DNA of 34,955 nucleotides, from contig JARLHU010000147.1 of NCBI GenBank assembly GCA_031292095.1, positions 1-34,955 on the forward strand. Reading direction: 5' to 3'. Positions within the stretch are counted from its first letter, which is position 1; each line of letters begins with the position of its first letter. This DNA is from Desulfosporosinus sp. (GTDB lineage Bacteria > Bacillota > Desulfitobacteriia > Desulfitobacteriales > Desulfitobacteriaceae). The translations under genes and the position numbers were made by a program. The notes below the pieces were generated by a model. That model searched no databases. It had not been told where the DNA came from and saw only the letters and a program-made list of their open reading frames with translations. Shown here piece by piece: positions 1 through 8,166 of the stretch.

Positions 1-127
1 AAGAGCAGTCTACGACTCACCTCTCCGTGCTTTGTAGTATATCTTCTCCTTGAAATAATTATAACAAAGCAGTAAATACTGCGCACTATTTTTCATTACT
101 ATTTGTGCCGCCAGCGTTAGCGGCGGA

Positions 128-952
128 ATGGAGGTTAATATAGAAGTATATGTTTATCCAACAGACAGTATGGCGTTTAGCAATAATATGGAACGTCAAC
201 AGTGGGAGACTACGACTGTAATCCGTAGTGCTTTATATCAATTCGTTAAGAAAAATGGTTACATGCCAAAAGATTTACATATTCTCAATCAACCTTTCCC
301 TAATAATTATTTATCTGAACTACCAAAAGATCCATATACGTTGAAAAATAATGCCACAACCTCTCCTAACGGAGATGGAGGGTGGCTTTTTTCCCCTGTA
401 GAGATTGCTTTTGATAGTGATTTAATTTCTGCTGTTAAAGAGGCACTAAAGCCTAATATCCCATTTGACAATAATATTTCATTTATGCCTTTGTTTATTT
501 CAATCGATAAGGAAAATCATCTTTTAGCTGTTATGTCTGGGAATCGGATTATGCGTAGATATTCTGTTGCAGTAGGTGAAAATGACACAACGCCAGAAGG
601 GACTTTAAATATATCTAAAAAGGTCATGAATCCCGATAAAATTGTACCCATATCGGATAATGTGTATGGGACAAGAGCAATGGAATTGTCAAATTTAAAT
701 TATGCTGTACATGGGACCAACACACCATCTAGCATTGGAAAAGATGTTTCTCAGGGGTGTATTAGACTAAATAATTCAGACATGGAAGATTTATACTCAA
801 TAATACCCCTCAATACATCTGTTAGGATATTTAAGAATCTTACTACTCTAAAGGGTTTCACTAATCCGGATATATCAAATAAAGGTCTATTTACTCAATC
901 TAATAACTCAAAAGAAGAAGATAATTCAAAGCTATACCATTGGGGTGGATAG
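128..952 (+). CDS. L,D-transpeptidase (YkuD domain), probably lacking a working signal peptide
   Basis: This 274-aa protein has a YkuD catalytic domain in its second half. The signature HGTNTP...GCIRL (about residues 197-217) supplies the His and the catalytic Cys that form 3-3 peptidoglycan cross-links or attach proteins to the wall. The first 90 residues (IEVYVYPTDSM, then QPFPNNYLSELP and GDGGW) form a separate N-terminal domain that I have seen in secreted members. Such an enzyme must leave the cytoplasm, yet the ATG at 128 has no signal peptide and no good Shine-Dalgarno. Upstream, another frame reads a typical signal-peptide end (FSLLFVPPALAAE, 90-128), and joining it to EVNIEVYVYP needs an indel. 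No in-frame start lies upstream in either frame. The gene is therefore either N-terminally frameshifted or affected by sequence error. The catalytic domain call is firm; whether it functions is not. Confidence 0.8.
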   Translation: MEVNIEVYVYPTDSMAFSNNMERQQWETTTVIRSALYQFVKKNGYMPKDLHILNQPFPNNYLSELPKDPYTLKNNATTSPNGDGGWLFSPVEIAFDSDLISAVKEALKPNIPFDNNISFMPLFISIDKENHLLAVMSGNRIMRRYSVAVGENDTTPEGTLNISKKVMNPDKIVPISDNVYGTRAMELSNLNYAVHGTNTPSSIGKDVSQGCIRLNNSDMEDLYSIIPLNTSVRIFKNLTTLKGFTNPDISNKGLFTQSNNSKEEDNSKLYHWGG

Positions 953-1012
953 TATACGGTTATTCTCTTTTTCTGTAATCTTTATGGATTTAATGAGAGC
1001 TCTAACAGGTAT

Positions 1013-1041
1013 TTCACGTTTTAACTCGAATGTTAGATAAT
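1013..1041 (+). promoter_or_regulatory. Possible sigma-A promoter of the Ter operon
   Basis: TTCACG at 1013-1018 (4 of 6 to TTGACA) is followed after 17 bases by GATAAT at 1036-1041 (5 of 6 to TATAAT). It sits about 165 bases upstream of the first Ter operon gene. No other promoter-like pair in the 953-1203 gap looked better. This is weak evidence from consensus matching only. Confidence 0.3.
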
Positions 1042-1203
1042 GTTTAATTATATCTATAGGTGGCACTGGAGACTATCGTACCTGAAGTCCTGATGTTCAA
1101 CATTCGCACGAGTTTACTCTGAAGGTGAACAAATAATTGGACATTAAGAGTGCTGATTAGAGAAGGGAGAGAAGTACTACCATATTAGGGTGAGTACGAA
1201 AGT

Positions 1204-2400
1204 GTGAGATACTTTGATTATTTAACCAGGGAGAATAGGGAAGCCACCTTCTTTAAAGTTCCTGAAGCTTTCAATAAAAAAACGCCCCGAGAGATTCTTT
1301 CTTATGCACTGGGGGCGACGTTATATATGCCTGGGACCAGAGAAAGTATAGCGAGAGATATAATTTCTGAAAAAAATTTAGGATTAGCTTCTACCGTATT
1401 TTGCTTAGAAGATTCAATTGGAGATTCTGAGGTGCACAAGGCAGAGGGTAATATAACACATCAAGTGAAAGAGATCCATACGGCCTTAGCTAACCAAGAG
1501 ATGGAGGCCGAGGCCCTACCCCTTATTTTTATACGGGTACGTAATCCGGACCAGATCTTAAGGATCATGGAGAAAATGGGAGAAAGTTCTAAAGTGATCG
1601 CAGGTTTTATCTTTCCAAAATTTACGGCGGCAGATTACCGATATTTTGAAATCATAAAAGATCTCAATACTCAATCGACCGGACCATTTTATGGGATGCC
1701 AATCATTGAAAGTCCCAAAGTAATCTATCGTGAATCCCGAGTGAAGGAACTGCTTGAGATTAAGCAACTCATCGATTCTTATCATGACTTAGTCTTAAAT
1801 GTCCGCATAGGGGCTACAGATTTTTCTGGCCTTTTTGGAGTTCGCAGGGGACCGGATGTAACTATTTATGATATCATGGTGATACGTGACTGCATCGCGG
1901 ATATTGTAAACATTTTCGGACGTATGGAGAGTGATTACGTAGTCTCTGGACCGGTTTGGGAATACTTCGCCAATGTGGAGAGAGTACTCAAACCTCAGTT
2001 GCGGAGGAGTCCTTTTGAAGATTTACAGGATAATAGCGGGTGTAATGGAACTAGGATTAGAAGCCAGCTCTTAAATAAGTATGTGGATGGTTTAATTAAA
2101 GAGGTCATTTTAGACAAGGAAAATGGGATGATCGGGAAAACCATTATTCATCCGAGCCACATCATCCCAGTACAATCGTTGTATATAGTGGGACATGAAG
2201 AATACTTAGATGCTTTGAGTATCATGGAAAACAGCCACGGTTTGCAAGGCGTCATAAGAAGTCATTATACAAATAAAATGAATGAAATTAAACCGCATTA
2301 TCATTGGGCGCGAAAAATCTTATTAAGAGCAAAGAATTATGGAGTATTTTATGAACAACACAATTTCATTAGCTTACTTACCGAAGATGTATTCGTATAA
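1204..2400 (+). CDS. HpcH/HpaI aldolase / citrate lyase (CitE)-like protein of the Ter stress cluster
   Basis: This 398-aa protein is a TIM-barrel C-C lyase of the CitE/HpcH family. Supporting stretches are the acidic metal/substrate loop FCLEDSIGD (about residues 76-84), IFIRVRNP, and GATDFSGLFGVRRGPD (about 200-215). In Ter-linked operons a CitE-like lyase is encoded with a PRTase-TRSP protein, a PRTase-PELOTA protein and a HAD phosphatase. That module has been proposed by comparative genomics to make a nucleoside-like metabolite in stress responses; its substrate is not known to me. All those partners follow here. The GTG start has AGGGTGA upstream. The end overlaps the next gene by 50 bases, so translational coupling is likely. 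The family call is firm and the reaction is inferred. Confidence 0.85.
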   Translation: MRYFDYLTRENREATFFKVPEAFNKKTPREILSYALGATLYMPGTRESIARDIISEKNLGLASTVFCLEDSIGDSEVHKAEGNITHQVKEIHTALANQEMEAEALPLIFIRVRNPDQILRIMEKMGESSKVIAGFIFPKFTAADYRYFEIIKDLNTQSTGPFYGMPIIESPKVIYRESRVKELLEIKQLIDSYHDLVLNVRIGATDFSGLFGVRRGPDVTIYDIMVIRDCIADIVNIFGRMESDYVVSGPVWEYFANVERVLKPQLRRSPFEDLQDNSGCNGTRIRSQLLNKYVDGLIKEVILDKENGMIGKTIIHPSHIIPVQSLYIVGHEEYLDALSIMENSHGLQGVIRSHYTNKMNEIKPHYHWARKILLRAKNYGVFYEQHNFISLLTEDVFV

Positions 2401-3811
2401 CCTCGAAGGGCAAAGGGTTACAGTTACTTTAATAAATAATCCTTTCGATTTCTCACCGCGGACGTTGTATTCCTTAGCTGCTAGAAAAAATAAGAAACGA
2501 GGGTTTTTATTTGTCAGTAGCGTGCTGGGAAAGCATGTGCCTGTCGATCCTTTCGTTTCTTTGCTGGCGGGGGCAGCTCTTGCTATTCAATTAATGAGTG
2601 GAATTTATGATGTGGATCATGTCGATAGCCAGGATATCATTCAGGCTCTTAAGAGTAACGAGGATACAGAGCAGGTTTACAAAACAGTGCTCAGAAGACC
2701 GCTCTTTGCTCTCCCAGAGGAAACCTTATTTATAGGCTTTGCTGAAACAGCAACTGGATTAGGACATGCTGTGTTTAGCTTATTTGATAATGCTCATTAC
2801 CTTCACACGACACGTGAACAGATACCACTTTTAGCCTCGAAACTTAATTTTAGTGAAGATCATTCCCATGCCGTGAACCATCGGTGTTATCCTCTAGACC
2901 CAGAGTTACTTAGAATTCCCAAAACAATTATCTTAGTTGATGATGAGATAACTACGGGTAATACAGCGCTGAATATTATTCAGGCAATACATTGCGAATT
3001 TCCTAAAACTAATTACGTTGTCTTATCACTTTTAGATTGGAGAACGTCCGAAGACCACGCGAATTTTACTAAACTGGAACAACAACTTGACATTAAGATC
3101 CATACTATTTCCCTATTGACAGGAGAAATAGCGGTAAGCAGTGACCCTATTAATGAGCGGATTGATAACGTTAATCGTCCCTTGGAATTGAATGCTATTT
3201 CGGGATCTGAGGTTTTTCCTGAACTAAAATTCCTCCATCTTAGAGATATGGTTCCGGTTTTTTCAGAAGATTCTGCAGGGTATAAAAACGTCACACCCTA
3301 TCTAAAATTAACGGGGAGATTTGGAGTGTCAAGCAGCGAGAATCTGGAAACGATGCTCTTAGCAAGAGAAATTGGCGAAGAATTAATAAACGATCGGATT
3401 GGTGAAAAGACACTTTGTTTAGGAACTGGTGAATTTATGTATTTTCCTATGCTCGTTTCGGCCTATATGGGGAAAGGGGTAAGTTACCATTCCACAACGA
3501 GGAGCCCTATTTTCCCCTTTGCTCAACGTCACTATGCTATTCAAAATGGATGGGCCTATCCCTGTCCTGATGATGGGAGTATTATGAATTATGTGTATAA
3601 CGTGCCTTTAAAGTATTATGATGAAGTGTACTTGTTTCTTGAAAGAGAAGTAAGTCACGAACGAATGACTCCCATGTTAATTGCGTTTAAAAAATTAGGT
3701 ATTCCACGTTTGGTTTTAGTAATTGGGGTTGCTTCTAGCAGAAATCAGAAATCAGAGGTCGTAAGTCGGAATCTAGATGTGGATCAACAAGGACATGAGG
3801 TGATTGTGTAG
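2351..3811 (+). CDS. Phosphoribosyltransferase with C-terminal TRSP domain (Ter cluster)
   Basis: A type I PRTase fold occupies roughly residues 30-245, and the PRPP-binding motif ILVDDEITTGNTALN lies near 193-207. The second half (about 260-480) matches the TRSP domain found C-terminal to PRTases of this subfamily, with GVSYHSTTRSPI near 376-387. It probably moves phosphoribose onto or off a base-like group in the Ter biosynthetic pathway. I chose ATG 2351 because TGGAG lies 6 bases before it; ATG 2339 is possible but has no Shine-Dalgarno. The last 25 or so residues (from SSRNQKSEVVS) are encoded partly by a GAAGTC-type simple repeat at 3738-3774 and look like an added tail. The next gene begins at the base after the stop. 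Confidence 0.85.
   Translation: MNNTISLAYLPKMYSYNLEGQRVTVTLINNPFDFSPRTLYSLAARKNKKRGFLFVSSVLGKHVPVDPFVSLLAGAALAIQLMSGIYDVDHVDSQDIIQALKSNEDTEQVYKTVLRRPLFALPEETLFIGFAETATGLGHAVFSLFDNAHYLHTTREQIPLLASKLNFSEDHSHAVNHRCYPLDPELLRIPKTIILVDDEITTGNTALNIIQAIHCEFPKTNYVVLSLLDWRTSEDHANFTKLEQQLDIKIHTISLLTGEIAVSSDPINERIDNVNRPLELNAISGSEVFPELKFLHLRDMVPVFSEDSAGYKNVTPYLKLTGRFGVSSSENLETMLLAREIGEELINDRIGEKTLCLGTGEFMYFPMLVSAYMGKGVSYHSTTRSPIFPFAQRHYAIQNGWAYPCPDDGSIMNYVYNVPLKYYDEVYLFLEREVSHERMTPMLIAFKKLGIPRLVLVIGVASSRNQKSEVVSRNLDVDQQGHEVIV
3738..3774 (+). repeat. GAAGTC-type degenerate repeat inside the PRTase 3' end
   Basis: The stretch carries CAGAAATCAGAAATCAGAGG followed by TCGTAAGTCGGAA, a run of roughly 7-base units. 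The same kind of array occupies the intergenic DNA at 25578-25662. Here it encodes part of the protein's C-terminal tail. Confidence 0.5.
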
Positions 3812-4927
3812 GTGAGTGATAAAATCTTCACTAATCGTATTTCAGATCCTTTGCCAATGGGATGTTACAACCCTAAAGATGTCATCTTTCTACTTAAAAA
3901 TCTTAATGGGCTAATGAATGAAACTGATTTGCAGACCCGTGAGAAAAGAATCCAGTCAGGCGGCCATTATTCGGAAATGCTGCCGATAGAATATGAGCCG
4001 ACGAAGGAATACCTTGATCTTTTTCACGATACGTTGCTTCGAAGTGCTTCTAAAGTAGCAGAGGCTGTTAGGGTAGTAGCAGAGCTTATTGTTAAAAGGA
4101 ACGGTCCCAAGCAGGTGCTGGTATCCTTAGCCAGAGCAGGCACGCCAATTGGGATCTTAATTAGACGCTATCTTCTGGAAGTCCATGACTTGGATTTACC
4201 TCACTATAGTATATCAATCATCAGGGGTAGGGGTATCGATGAAAATGCTATACTCTATATTCTGCAAAATCATGTCGGTTCTAAAATCCAATTTATTGAT
4301 GGTTGGACAGGCAAAGGGGCCATTACAAGGGTTTTGAGCCAGGCTTGCTCCGAGTTTAAAATTAAATATGAATTTGAGTTAGACAGTGACTTAGCAGTCC
4401 TTGCCGATCCCGGATACTGTGTCAAAACTTTCGGTACTAGAGAAGATTTCTTAATCCCTAGTGCTTGTTTAAATTCAACCGTCTCTGGGTTAATTAGTCG
4501 GACCGTTTTCAGAACAGATCTTATCGGAGAGAATGATTTTCACGGGGCAAGATTCTATGAAGAACTCTTAAAAGAAGAGGTTTCAAATCTTTTCGTCGAT
4601 ACTATCTCTGTAGAATTTAAAGCATTTAGACAACGAAGCTTAGAATCTGCAGATGTTAATGATGATGCTGAGGTTACCTGGCAAGGTCTAAAAGATTTAA
4701 CTATAATCAAGGACAAGTTTGAGATTGAGGATATGAACTTTATTAAACCAGGTATTGGAGAAACAACAAGGGTTTTGTTAAGGCGACTACCGGAGAGGAT
4801 CTTGGTAGATAATTTCAAGAATCCGAATTTAAAACATATTCTGCTGCTGGCGTCAGATAAGAGTGTTCCGGTTGAGGAGTACCCTGGTCTTACGTATTCA
4901 TGTTGCGGCATTGTAAAACGGATATAA
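3812..4927 (+). CDS. StiP-family PRTase with C-terminal PELOTA-like RNA-binding domain (Ter cluster)
   Basis: This 371-aa protein matches the family annotated as 'cysteine protease StiP', whose sequence is better explained as a PRTase-like domain plus a PELOTA RNA-binding domain. The PRTase-like part has VLVSLARAGTPIGILIRR (about residues 96-113), SIIRGRGID and QFIDGWTGKGAI (about 160-171), the PRPP-loop equivalent. The C-terminal 85 or so residues form the PELOTA-like region. The protease name in databases is historical and I see no protease catalytic set to defend it. The gene starts at a GTG with GAGGTG about 8 bases before it and abuts the previous stop. Co-transcription with the CitE-like, TRSP and HAD genes is very likely. 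Confidence 0.82.
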   Translation: MSDKIFTNRISDPLPMGCYNPKDVIFLLKNLNGLMNETDLQTREKRIQSGGHYSEMLPIEYEPTKEYLDLFHDTLLRSASKVAEAVRVVAELIVKRNGPKQVLVSLARAGTPIGILIRRYLLEVHDLDLPHYSISIIRGRGIDENAILYILQNHVGSKIQFIDGWTGKGAITRVLSQACSEFKIKYEFELDSDLAVLADPGYCVKTFGTREDFLIPSACLNSTVSGLISRTVFRTDLIGENDFHGARFYEELLKEEVSNLFVDTISVEFKAFRQRSLESADVNDDAEVTWQGLKDLTIIKDKFEIEDMNFIKPGIGETTRVLLRRLPERILVDNFKNPNLKHILLLASDKSVPVEEYPGLTYSCCGIVKRI

Positions 4928-4928
4928 C

Positions 4929-5762
4929 ATGGAGACAATATTATTTGCCAGCGATCTCGACCAAACCTTGATCTATTCGCACCGAGCGTTGATTGACAAT
5001 GAGATCGGTGCACAAATTCGACCACTCGAATGGCTGAATGATCGGTTTATTTCCTATATGACTCAAAACGCCCTTAGTATGTTAAAGAAAATATCTCGAG
5101 AAGTTCTTTTTGTGCCAGTGACAACTCGGACCAAAATCCAATATCAACGGATTAATTTCCTGGAATATGACATTCTGGATCGATACGCAGTAACTAGTAA
5201 CGGTGGTACAATATTCTATAAAGGCATAGAGGACAAGGACTGGACTAATCATGTCCTCAAAGGAATGGATAACTGTATGGTCGCACGTGATCTTGTCCAT
5301 AAGTTTAATGAAATTTCTCATCCTTCATGGGTAATTAAGGATTCAGGTAAATTAGCTGATAATCTATTTTATTATTGTTTGATTGAACGAGAACAGATCC
5401 CCTTAGCGGAATTAGCGGCTTTCAAAACCTGGGCCGGAGAAAATAATTGGGAGTTATCTGTCCAAGGGAGGAAACTGTATCTCGTCCCCAAAAATGTGAA
5501 CAAAAAGGCTGCCATTCTATATATCAAAGAAAAGGAAGGAATGAGTTGTCTTGTCGCTGCCGGTGATTCGTTATTAGACTTAGATATGCTTAAGGCAGCA
5601 GATCTTGGCATTGCTCCAGCGCACGGCGAATTATATGCGCTGTATTTACAGGGCCTTTTAGGTTTGGAGCGGATACAATTTACTCATAAGAGCGGAATTG
5701 AGGCAGCAGAAGAGATTTTGCAGGTCGTAGCTGGGTCACTTTCGGAGGAGGGAGTTGTATAA
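4929..5762 (+). CDS. HAD-superfamily phosphatase of the Ter biosynthetic module
   Basis: HAD motif I is at the N-terminus (ASDLDQTLIYS, nucleophile Asp9 and acid/base Asp11). A motif II Thr lies in VPVTTRTK (about 64-68) and motif IV is AAGDSLLDLDML (about 209-220). Between them is a cap region like those of Cof/sucrose-phosphatase-type HADs. It probably dephosphorylates the product of the upstream PRTase/lyase pathway; the substrate is unknown. The ATG lies one base past the previous stop and has no clear Shine-Dalgarno, so translation is probably coupled. Its own 3' end carries GGAGGAGGGAG, which could serve a small downstream ORF starting at 5755. Confidence 0.85.
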   Translation: METILFASDLDQTLIYSHRALIDNEIGAQIRPLEWLNDRFISYMTQNALSMLKKISREVLFVPVTTRTKIQYQRINFLEYDILDRYAVTSNGGTIFYKGIEDKDWTNHVLKGMDNCMVARDLVHKFNEISHPSWVIKDSGKLADNLFYYCLIEREQIPLAELAAFKTWAGENNWELSVQGRKLYLVPKNVNKKAAILYIKEKEGMSCLVAAGDSLLDLDMLKAADLGIAPAHGELYALYLQGLLGLERIQFTHKSGIEAAEEILQVVAGSLSEEGVV

Positions 5763-5919
5763 TATTTCTTTTAGAAGTACAATATATAATGGTAAACAAT
5801 GGCAAGCAATCATTCCCGACAAATGTGAAAGTTATGTGAGCACATTAAAAGGTGTTTTTCGAGAGTCTTCATATGATAATATACAACTATTAAAGGTCTC
5901 CGGTGCTAAAAGGTACTAA
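5755..5919 (+). CDS. Possible small 54-aa protein between HAD and TerC genes
   Basis: A TTG at 5755 opens a 54-codon frame ending at TAA 5917-5919. GGAGG lies 6 bases upstream, inside the HAD gene's 3' end, and the frame overlaps that gene by 8 bases. The translation begins MYNISFRSTIYNGKQWQAI and continues IPDKCESYV, then DNIQLLKVSGAKRY. Its composition (mixed polar and aromatic residues, alternating hydrophobic pattern, one Cys) looks like a small soluble domain rather than random translation. It fills almost all of an otherwise empty 200-base gap within an operon. I do not recognise the family. The strong Shine-Dalgarno and position favour a real gene; the short length and TTG start argue for caution. 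Confidence 0.5.
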   Translation: MYNISFRSTIYNGKQWQAIIPDKCESYVSTLKGVFRESSYDNIQLLKVSGAKRY

Positions 5920-5975
5920 GTTGAAGATTGCCAAAGAATAATTGAACAAAAGACTAAAAATTGGAGTGGTACGAA

Positions 5976-6755
5976 TTGGATTCAATGTCACTTTTTTTTC
6001 AGGGAATTGCACATAGTTATGCTCAATTTTTCTCCTTACATGCCTTTCTGGCAACCGTGACGGACCCTGTGAGCTTGGGGATAATAGGCTCTTTAATTAT
6101 ATTAGAAGGCTTACTATCGTCGGATAACGCTTTGGTTTTAGCTGTCCTCGTTAGAAATTTGCCGAAGCAGCAACAAAAGAAAGCTCTTTTCTATGGTATT
6201 TGGGGTGCTTATTTGTTTAGGTTCTTAGCCATCGGATTTGGGGTATATTTAGTTCAAATCCGTTGGGTCAAGATTCTTGGGGCCGTCTATTTACTCTGGA
6301 TGTCTGCTAAGTATTTTTTCTCCAGTCACGGCGATGATGATAATGCTTTGGAGGCGAGTGATAAGAGCTTCTGGGCAGTGGTTCTGCAAGTGGAGCTAAT
6401 GGATATTGCCTTCAGCATAGATAGCGTTCTCGCTGCCTTTGGCGTAAGTGGAAAGATATGGGTGCTTTTCCTAGGTGCCATTTTCGGCATTTTAATGATG
6501 AGGGGAGTGGCGAGGATTTTCCTTATCCTGATCGAAAAATACCCTGAACTTGAAACAACCGCCTATGTTTTGATCGGTTTAATAGGGGCCAAAATGATGG
6601 CTTCAGTGTTTGGCTTTATCGTTTCAGATGCCGTGTTTTTTGTGATTTTGATAGCCGTTTTCTTGAGCACGTTTATTCTCCATCATATTCGCGTACATTT
6701 TGGGAAGAAAAATAAAGGAAATACCGTTAAAGTAGAGAAAGAAAAAGTATCATAG
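5976..6755 (+). CDS. terC: TerC-family integral membrane protein
   Basis: This multi-pass membrane protein has the TerC signatures: the acidic ILEGLLSSDNALVLAVL in an early helix, and VELMDIAFSIDSVLAAFG near the middle. The conserved acidic residues inside helices fit metal-ion transport. TerC relatives include Mn2+ exporters of Bacillus (YceF/YkoY type) and tellurite-linked TerC proteins. The last helix is followed by a basic cytoplasmic tail (HFGKKNKG). The TTG at 5976 is my preferred start because GGAGTGG lies 7 bases upstream; TTG 5961 would overlap that site and ATG 5985 is the other option. It probably forms a membrane hub for the two TerD proteins just downstream. Confidence 0.85.
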   Translation: MDSMSLFFQGIAHSYAQFFSLHAFLATVTDPVSLGIIGSLIILEGLLSSDNALVLAVLVRNLPKQQQKKALFYGIWGAYLFRFLAIGFGVYLVQIRWVKILGAVYLLWMSAKYFFSSHGDDDNALEASDKSFWAVVLQVELMDIAFSIDSVLAAFGVSGKIWVLFLGAIFGILMMRGVARIFLILIEKYPELETTAYVLIGLIGAKMMASVFGFIVSDAVFFVILIAVFLSTFILHHIRVHFGKKNKGNTVKVEKEKVS

Positions 6756-6783
6756 AAATTCTCATAGAAAAGGGGAAATATAA

Positions 6784-7395
6784 GTGGCTACGATTAACTT
6801 GAAAAAGGGTCAAAAGATTGATTTAACCAAAGGAAATCCTGGCTTAACTAAAATTATGGTCGGTTTAGGATGGGATGAAGTAGCGAAATCAAAATCAGGA
6901 GGCTTTTTTAGCGGCCTTTTAGGTGGAAAACCCGCAGAAATTGATTGTGACGCTTCTGCGATTATGCTTGATGAAAATAATAAGTTAACATCGAAAGAAC
7001 GTTTGGTTTACTTCGGTCATTTACAAAGTGTTGACAAAAGTGTAAAACATAGTGGGGATAACCTTACTGGCGGTGGTGAGGGGGACGATGAACAAATTCA
7101 TGTGGAGCTAACCCAGGTCCCCCAGGGCGTTCAAAAAATTGTTTTTGTCGTCAACATCTATGATTGCATAAAACGTAAACAGGATTTTGGACATATCGCC
7201 AATGCCTTTATTCGGGTGGTCAATCCAGTCAATGGGCAAGAATTTTGTCGGTTTAATTTGACCGAAAATTATGCCGGCAAAACAAGTTTGATCGTCGCAG
7301 AGGTTTATCGTCATACGAATGAGTGGAAATTTGCTGCGATCGGCGAAGCGACGAACGATGCCTCCTTGAGTGAGATCGTCCGCCGTTATCAATAA
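6784..7395 (+). CDS. TerD-family calcium-binding stress protein (longer form)
   Basis: The protein starts with the TerD opening ([20 protein letters not shown], residues 3-22). It carries the conserved acidic loop GEGDDEQIHVEL near 98-109 and the family's C-terminal VAEVYRHTNEWKFAAIGEA. Compared with the second TerD it has an inserted Gly-rich segment (KSGGFFSGLLGGK, about 38-50) in place of the usual [11 protein letters not shown]. Family members bind Ca2+ and act in tellurite, phage and envelope stress with TerC. The start is a GTG with AGGGG about 9 bases upstream. It is 25 bases from the next gene and in the same operon. The two TerD genes look like a divergent tandem duplication. Confidence 0.88.
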   Translation: MATINLKKGQKIDLTKGNPGLTKIMVGLGWDEVAKSKSGGFFSGLLGGKPAEIDCDASAIMLDENNKLTSKERLVYFGHLQSVDKSVKHSGDNLTGGGEGDDEQIHVELTQVPQGVQKIVFVVNIYDCIKRKQDFGHIANAFIRVVNPVNGQEFCRFNLTENYAGKTSLIVAEVYRHTNEWKFAAIGEATNDASLSEIVRRYQ

Positions 7396-7419
7396 ATATC
7401 GTTAAGGGAGGACAATTCA

Positions 7420-7998
7420 ATGGCAATTAATTTGCAGAAGGGCCAAAAGGTGGACCTTACGAAAGGTAACCCCGGTCTGACAAAGGTTATTATTGGTCTT
7501 GGTTGGGACGTTAACAAGTATGATGGCGGGAAAGAATTTGACTTAGATGCGGCCGCATTTATGTTGAATGCTGAAGGAAAAGTTACCGACGATAAGAATT
7601 TCGTTTTTTACAATAATCCAAAAAGTCCCGATGGTTCAGTCACACATACGGGAGACAATCGTTCTGGTGTCGGGGACGGGGATGATGAGCAAATTAAAGT
7701 TGACTTAGCTGCTGTTACCAGTAGCATTGCTAAGATCTCATTTGGGATTACGATTCATGAGGCTAAAGAACGCAATCAGAACTTTGGACAAGTTTCCAAT
7801 GCTTACGTGCGTGTTTTAAATGAAGCTTCGGGTGAAGAGCTCATCCGTTATGATCTAGGTGAAGATTTTTCTGTGGAGACAGCAGTTGTTGTAGGGGAGC
7901 TTTATCGCAATAATGCAGAGTGGAAGTTTAATGCGATAGGTAGTGGTTATCAGAATGGACTAGCTGGGCTCTGTAAAGATTTTGGCTTAGAAGTATAG
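7420..7998 (+). CDS. terD: TerD/TerE-family calcium-binding stress protein
   Basis: This 192-aa protein has canonical TerD length and motifs: [40 protein letters not shown] (acidic Ca2+ ligands), [13 protein letters not shown] and [18 protein letters not shown]. It is a soluble cytoplasmic or membrane-peripheral stress protein expected to work with TerC upstream. GGGAGG lies 8 bases before the ATG. It is the last gene of the Ter operon and is followed 28 bases later by a strong hairpin terminator. The paralogue directly upstream carries an insertion that this copy lacks. Confidence 0.92.
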   Translation: MAINLQKGQKVDLTKGNPGLTKVIIGLGWDVNKYDGGKEFDLDAAAFMLNAEGKVTDDKNFVFYNNPKSPDGSVTHTGDNRSGVGDGDDEQIKVDLAAVTSSIAKISFGITIHEAKERNQNFGQVSNAYVRVLNEASGEELIRYDLGEDFSVETAVVVGELYRNNAEWKFNAIGSGYQNGLAGLCKDFGLEV

Positions 7999-8026
7999 TT
8001 CAGTAAGTAAGCTGACCGATTCTATG

Positions 8027-8062
8027 AAGAGGCACTCCCGGTAGTTGGGGGTGCCTCTTTTC
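8027..8062 (+). terminator. Rho-independent terminator of the Ter operon
   Basis: AAGAGGCACTCCC (8027-8039) pairs with GGGGGTGCCTCTT (8047-8059) around a 7-base loop with one G-T wobble. A short T run follows. It sits 28 bases past the second terD stop. Confidence 0.88.
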
Positions 8063-8070
8063 AATACTAT

Positions 8071-8166
8071 CAGAAAGTATAAACTTGCGTTATATACTTT
8101 CTAAGCATAAGAGCAACTAGGCAGCCGCCTTCGCTAAGGCTCGGCGCCAGCCAAGTTTTCTTTATA
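8071..8166 (-). repeat. Dispersed repeat, copy 1 (hairpin plus AAACTTGGCTGGCGCC module)
   Basis: Read on the minus strand, this segment begins TAAAGAAAACTTGGCTGGCG, passes through AGGCGGCTGCCTAGTTG and CTTATGCTTAGAAAG, and ends in a hairpin whose arms are AGAAAGTATA and TATACTTTCT (8072-8102). The same order of blocks occurs on the plus strand at 22128-22259. Two copies in one window with shared ends and a variable middle mark a dispersed repeat family. Confidence 0.75.

Noticed and set aside
1027..1110. CGAATGTT...AACATTCG inverted repeat as a structured leader RNA
   Set aside because: The arms are about 70 bases apart and the left arm would lie upstream of the probable transcript start.
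3812..4927. Cysteine protease function for the StiP-family protein
   Set aside because: The name is inherited annotation; the visible motifs are PRTase- and PELOTA-like.
5920..5975. Manganese (yybP-ykoY) riboswitch upstream of terC
   Set aside because: The gap is too short and lacks the conserved motif.
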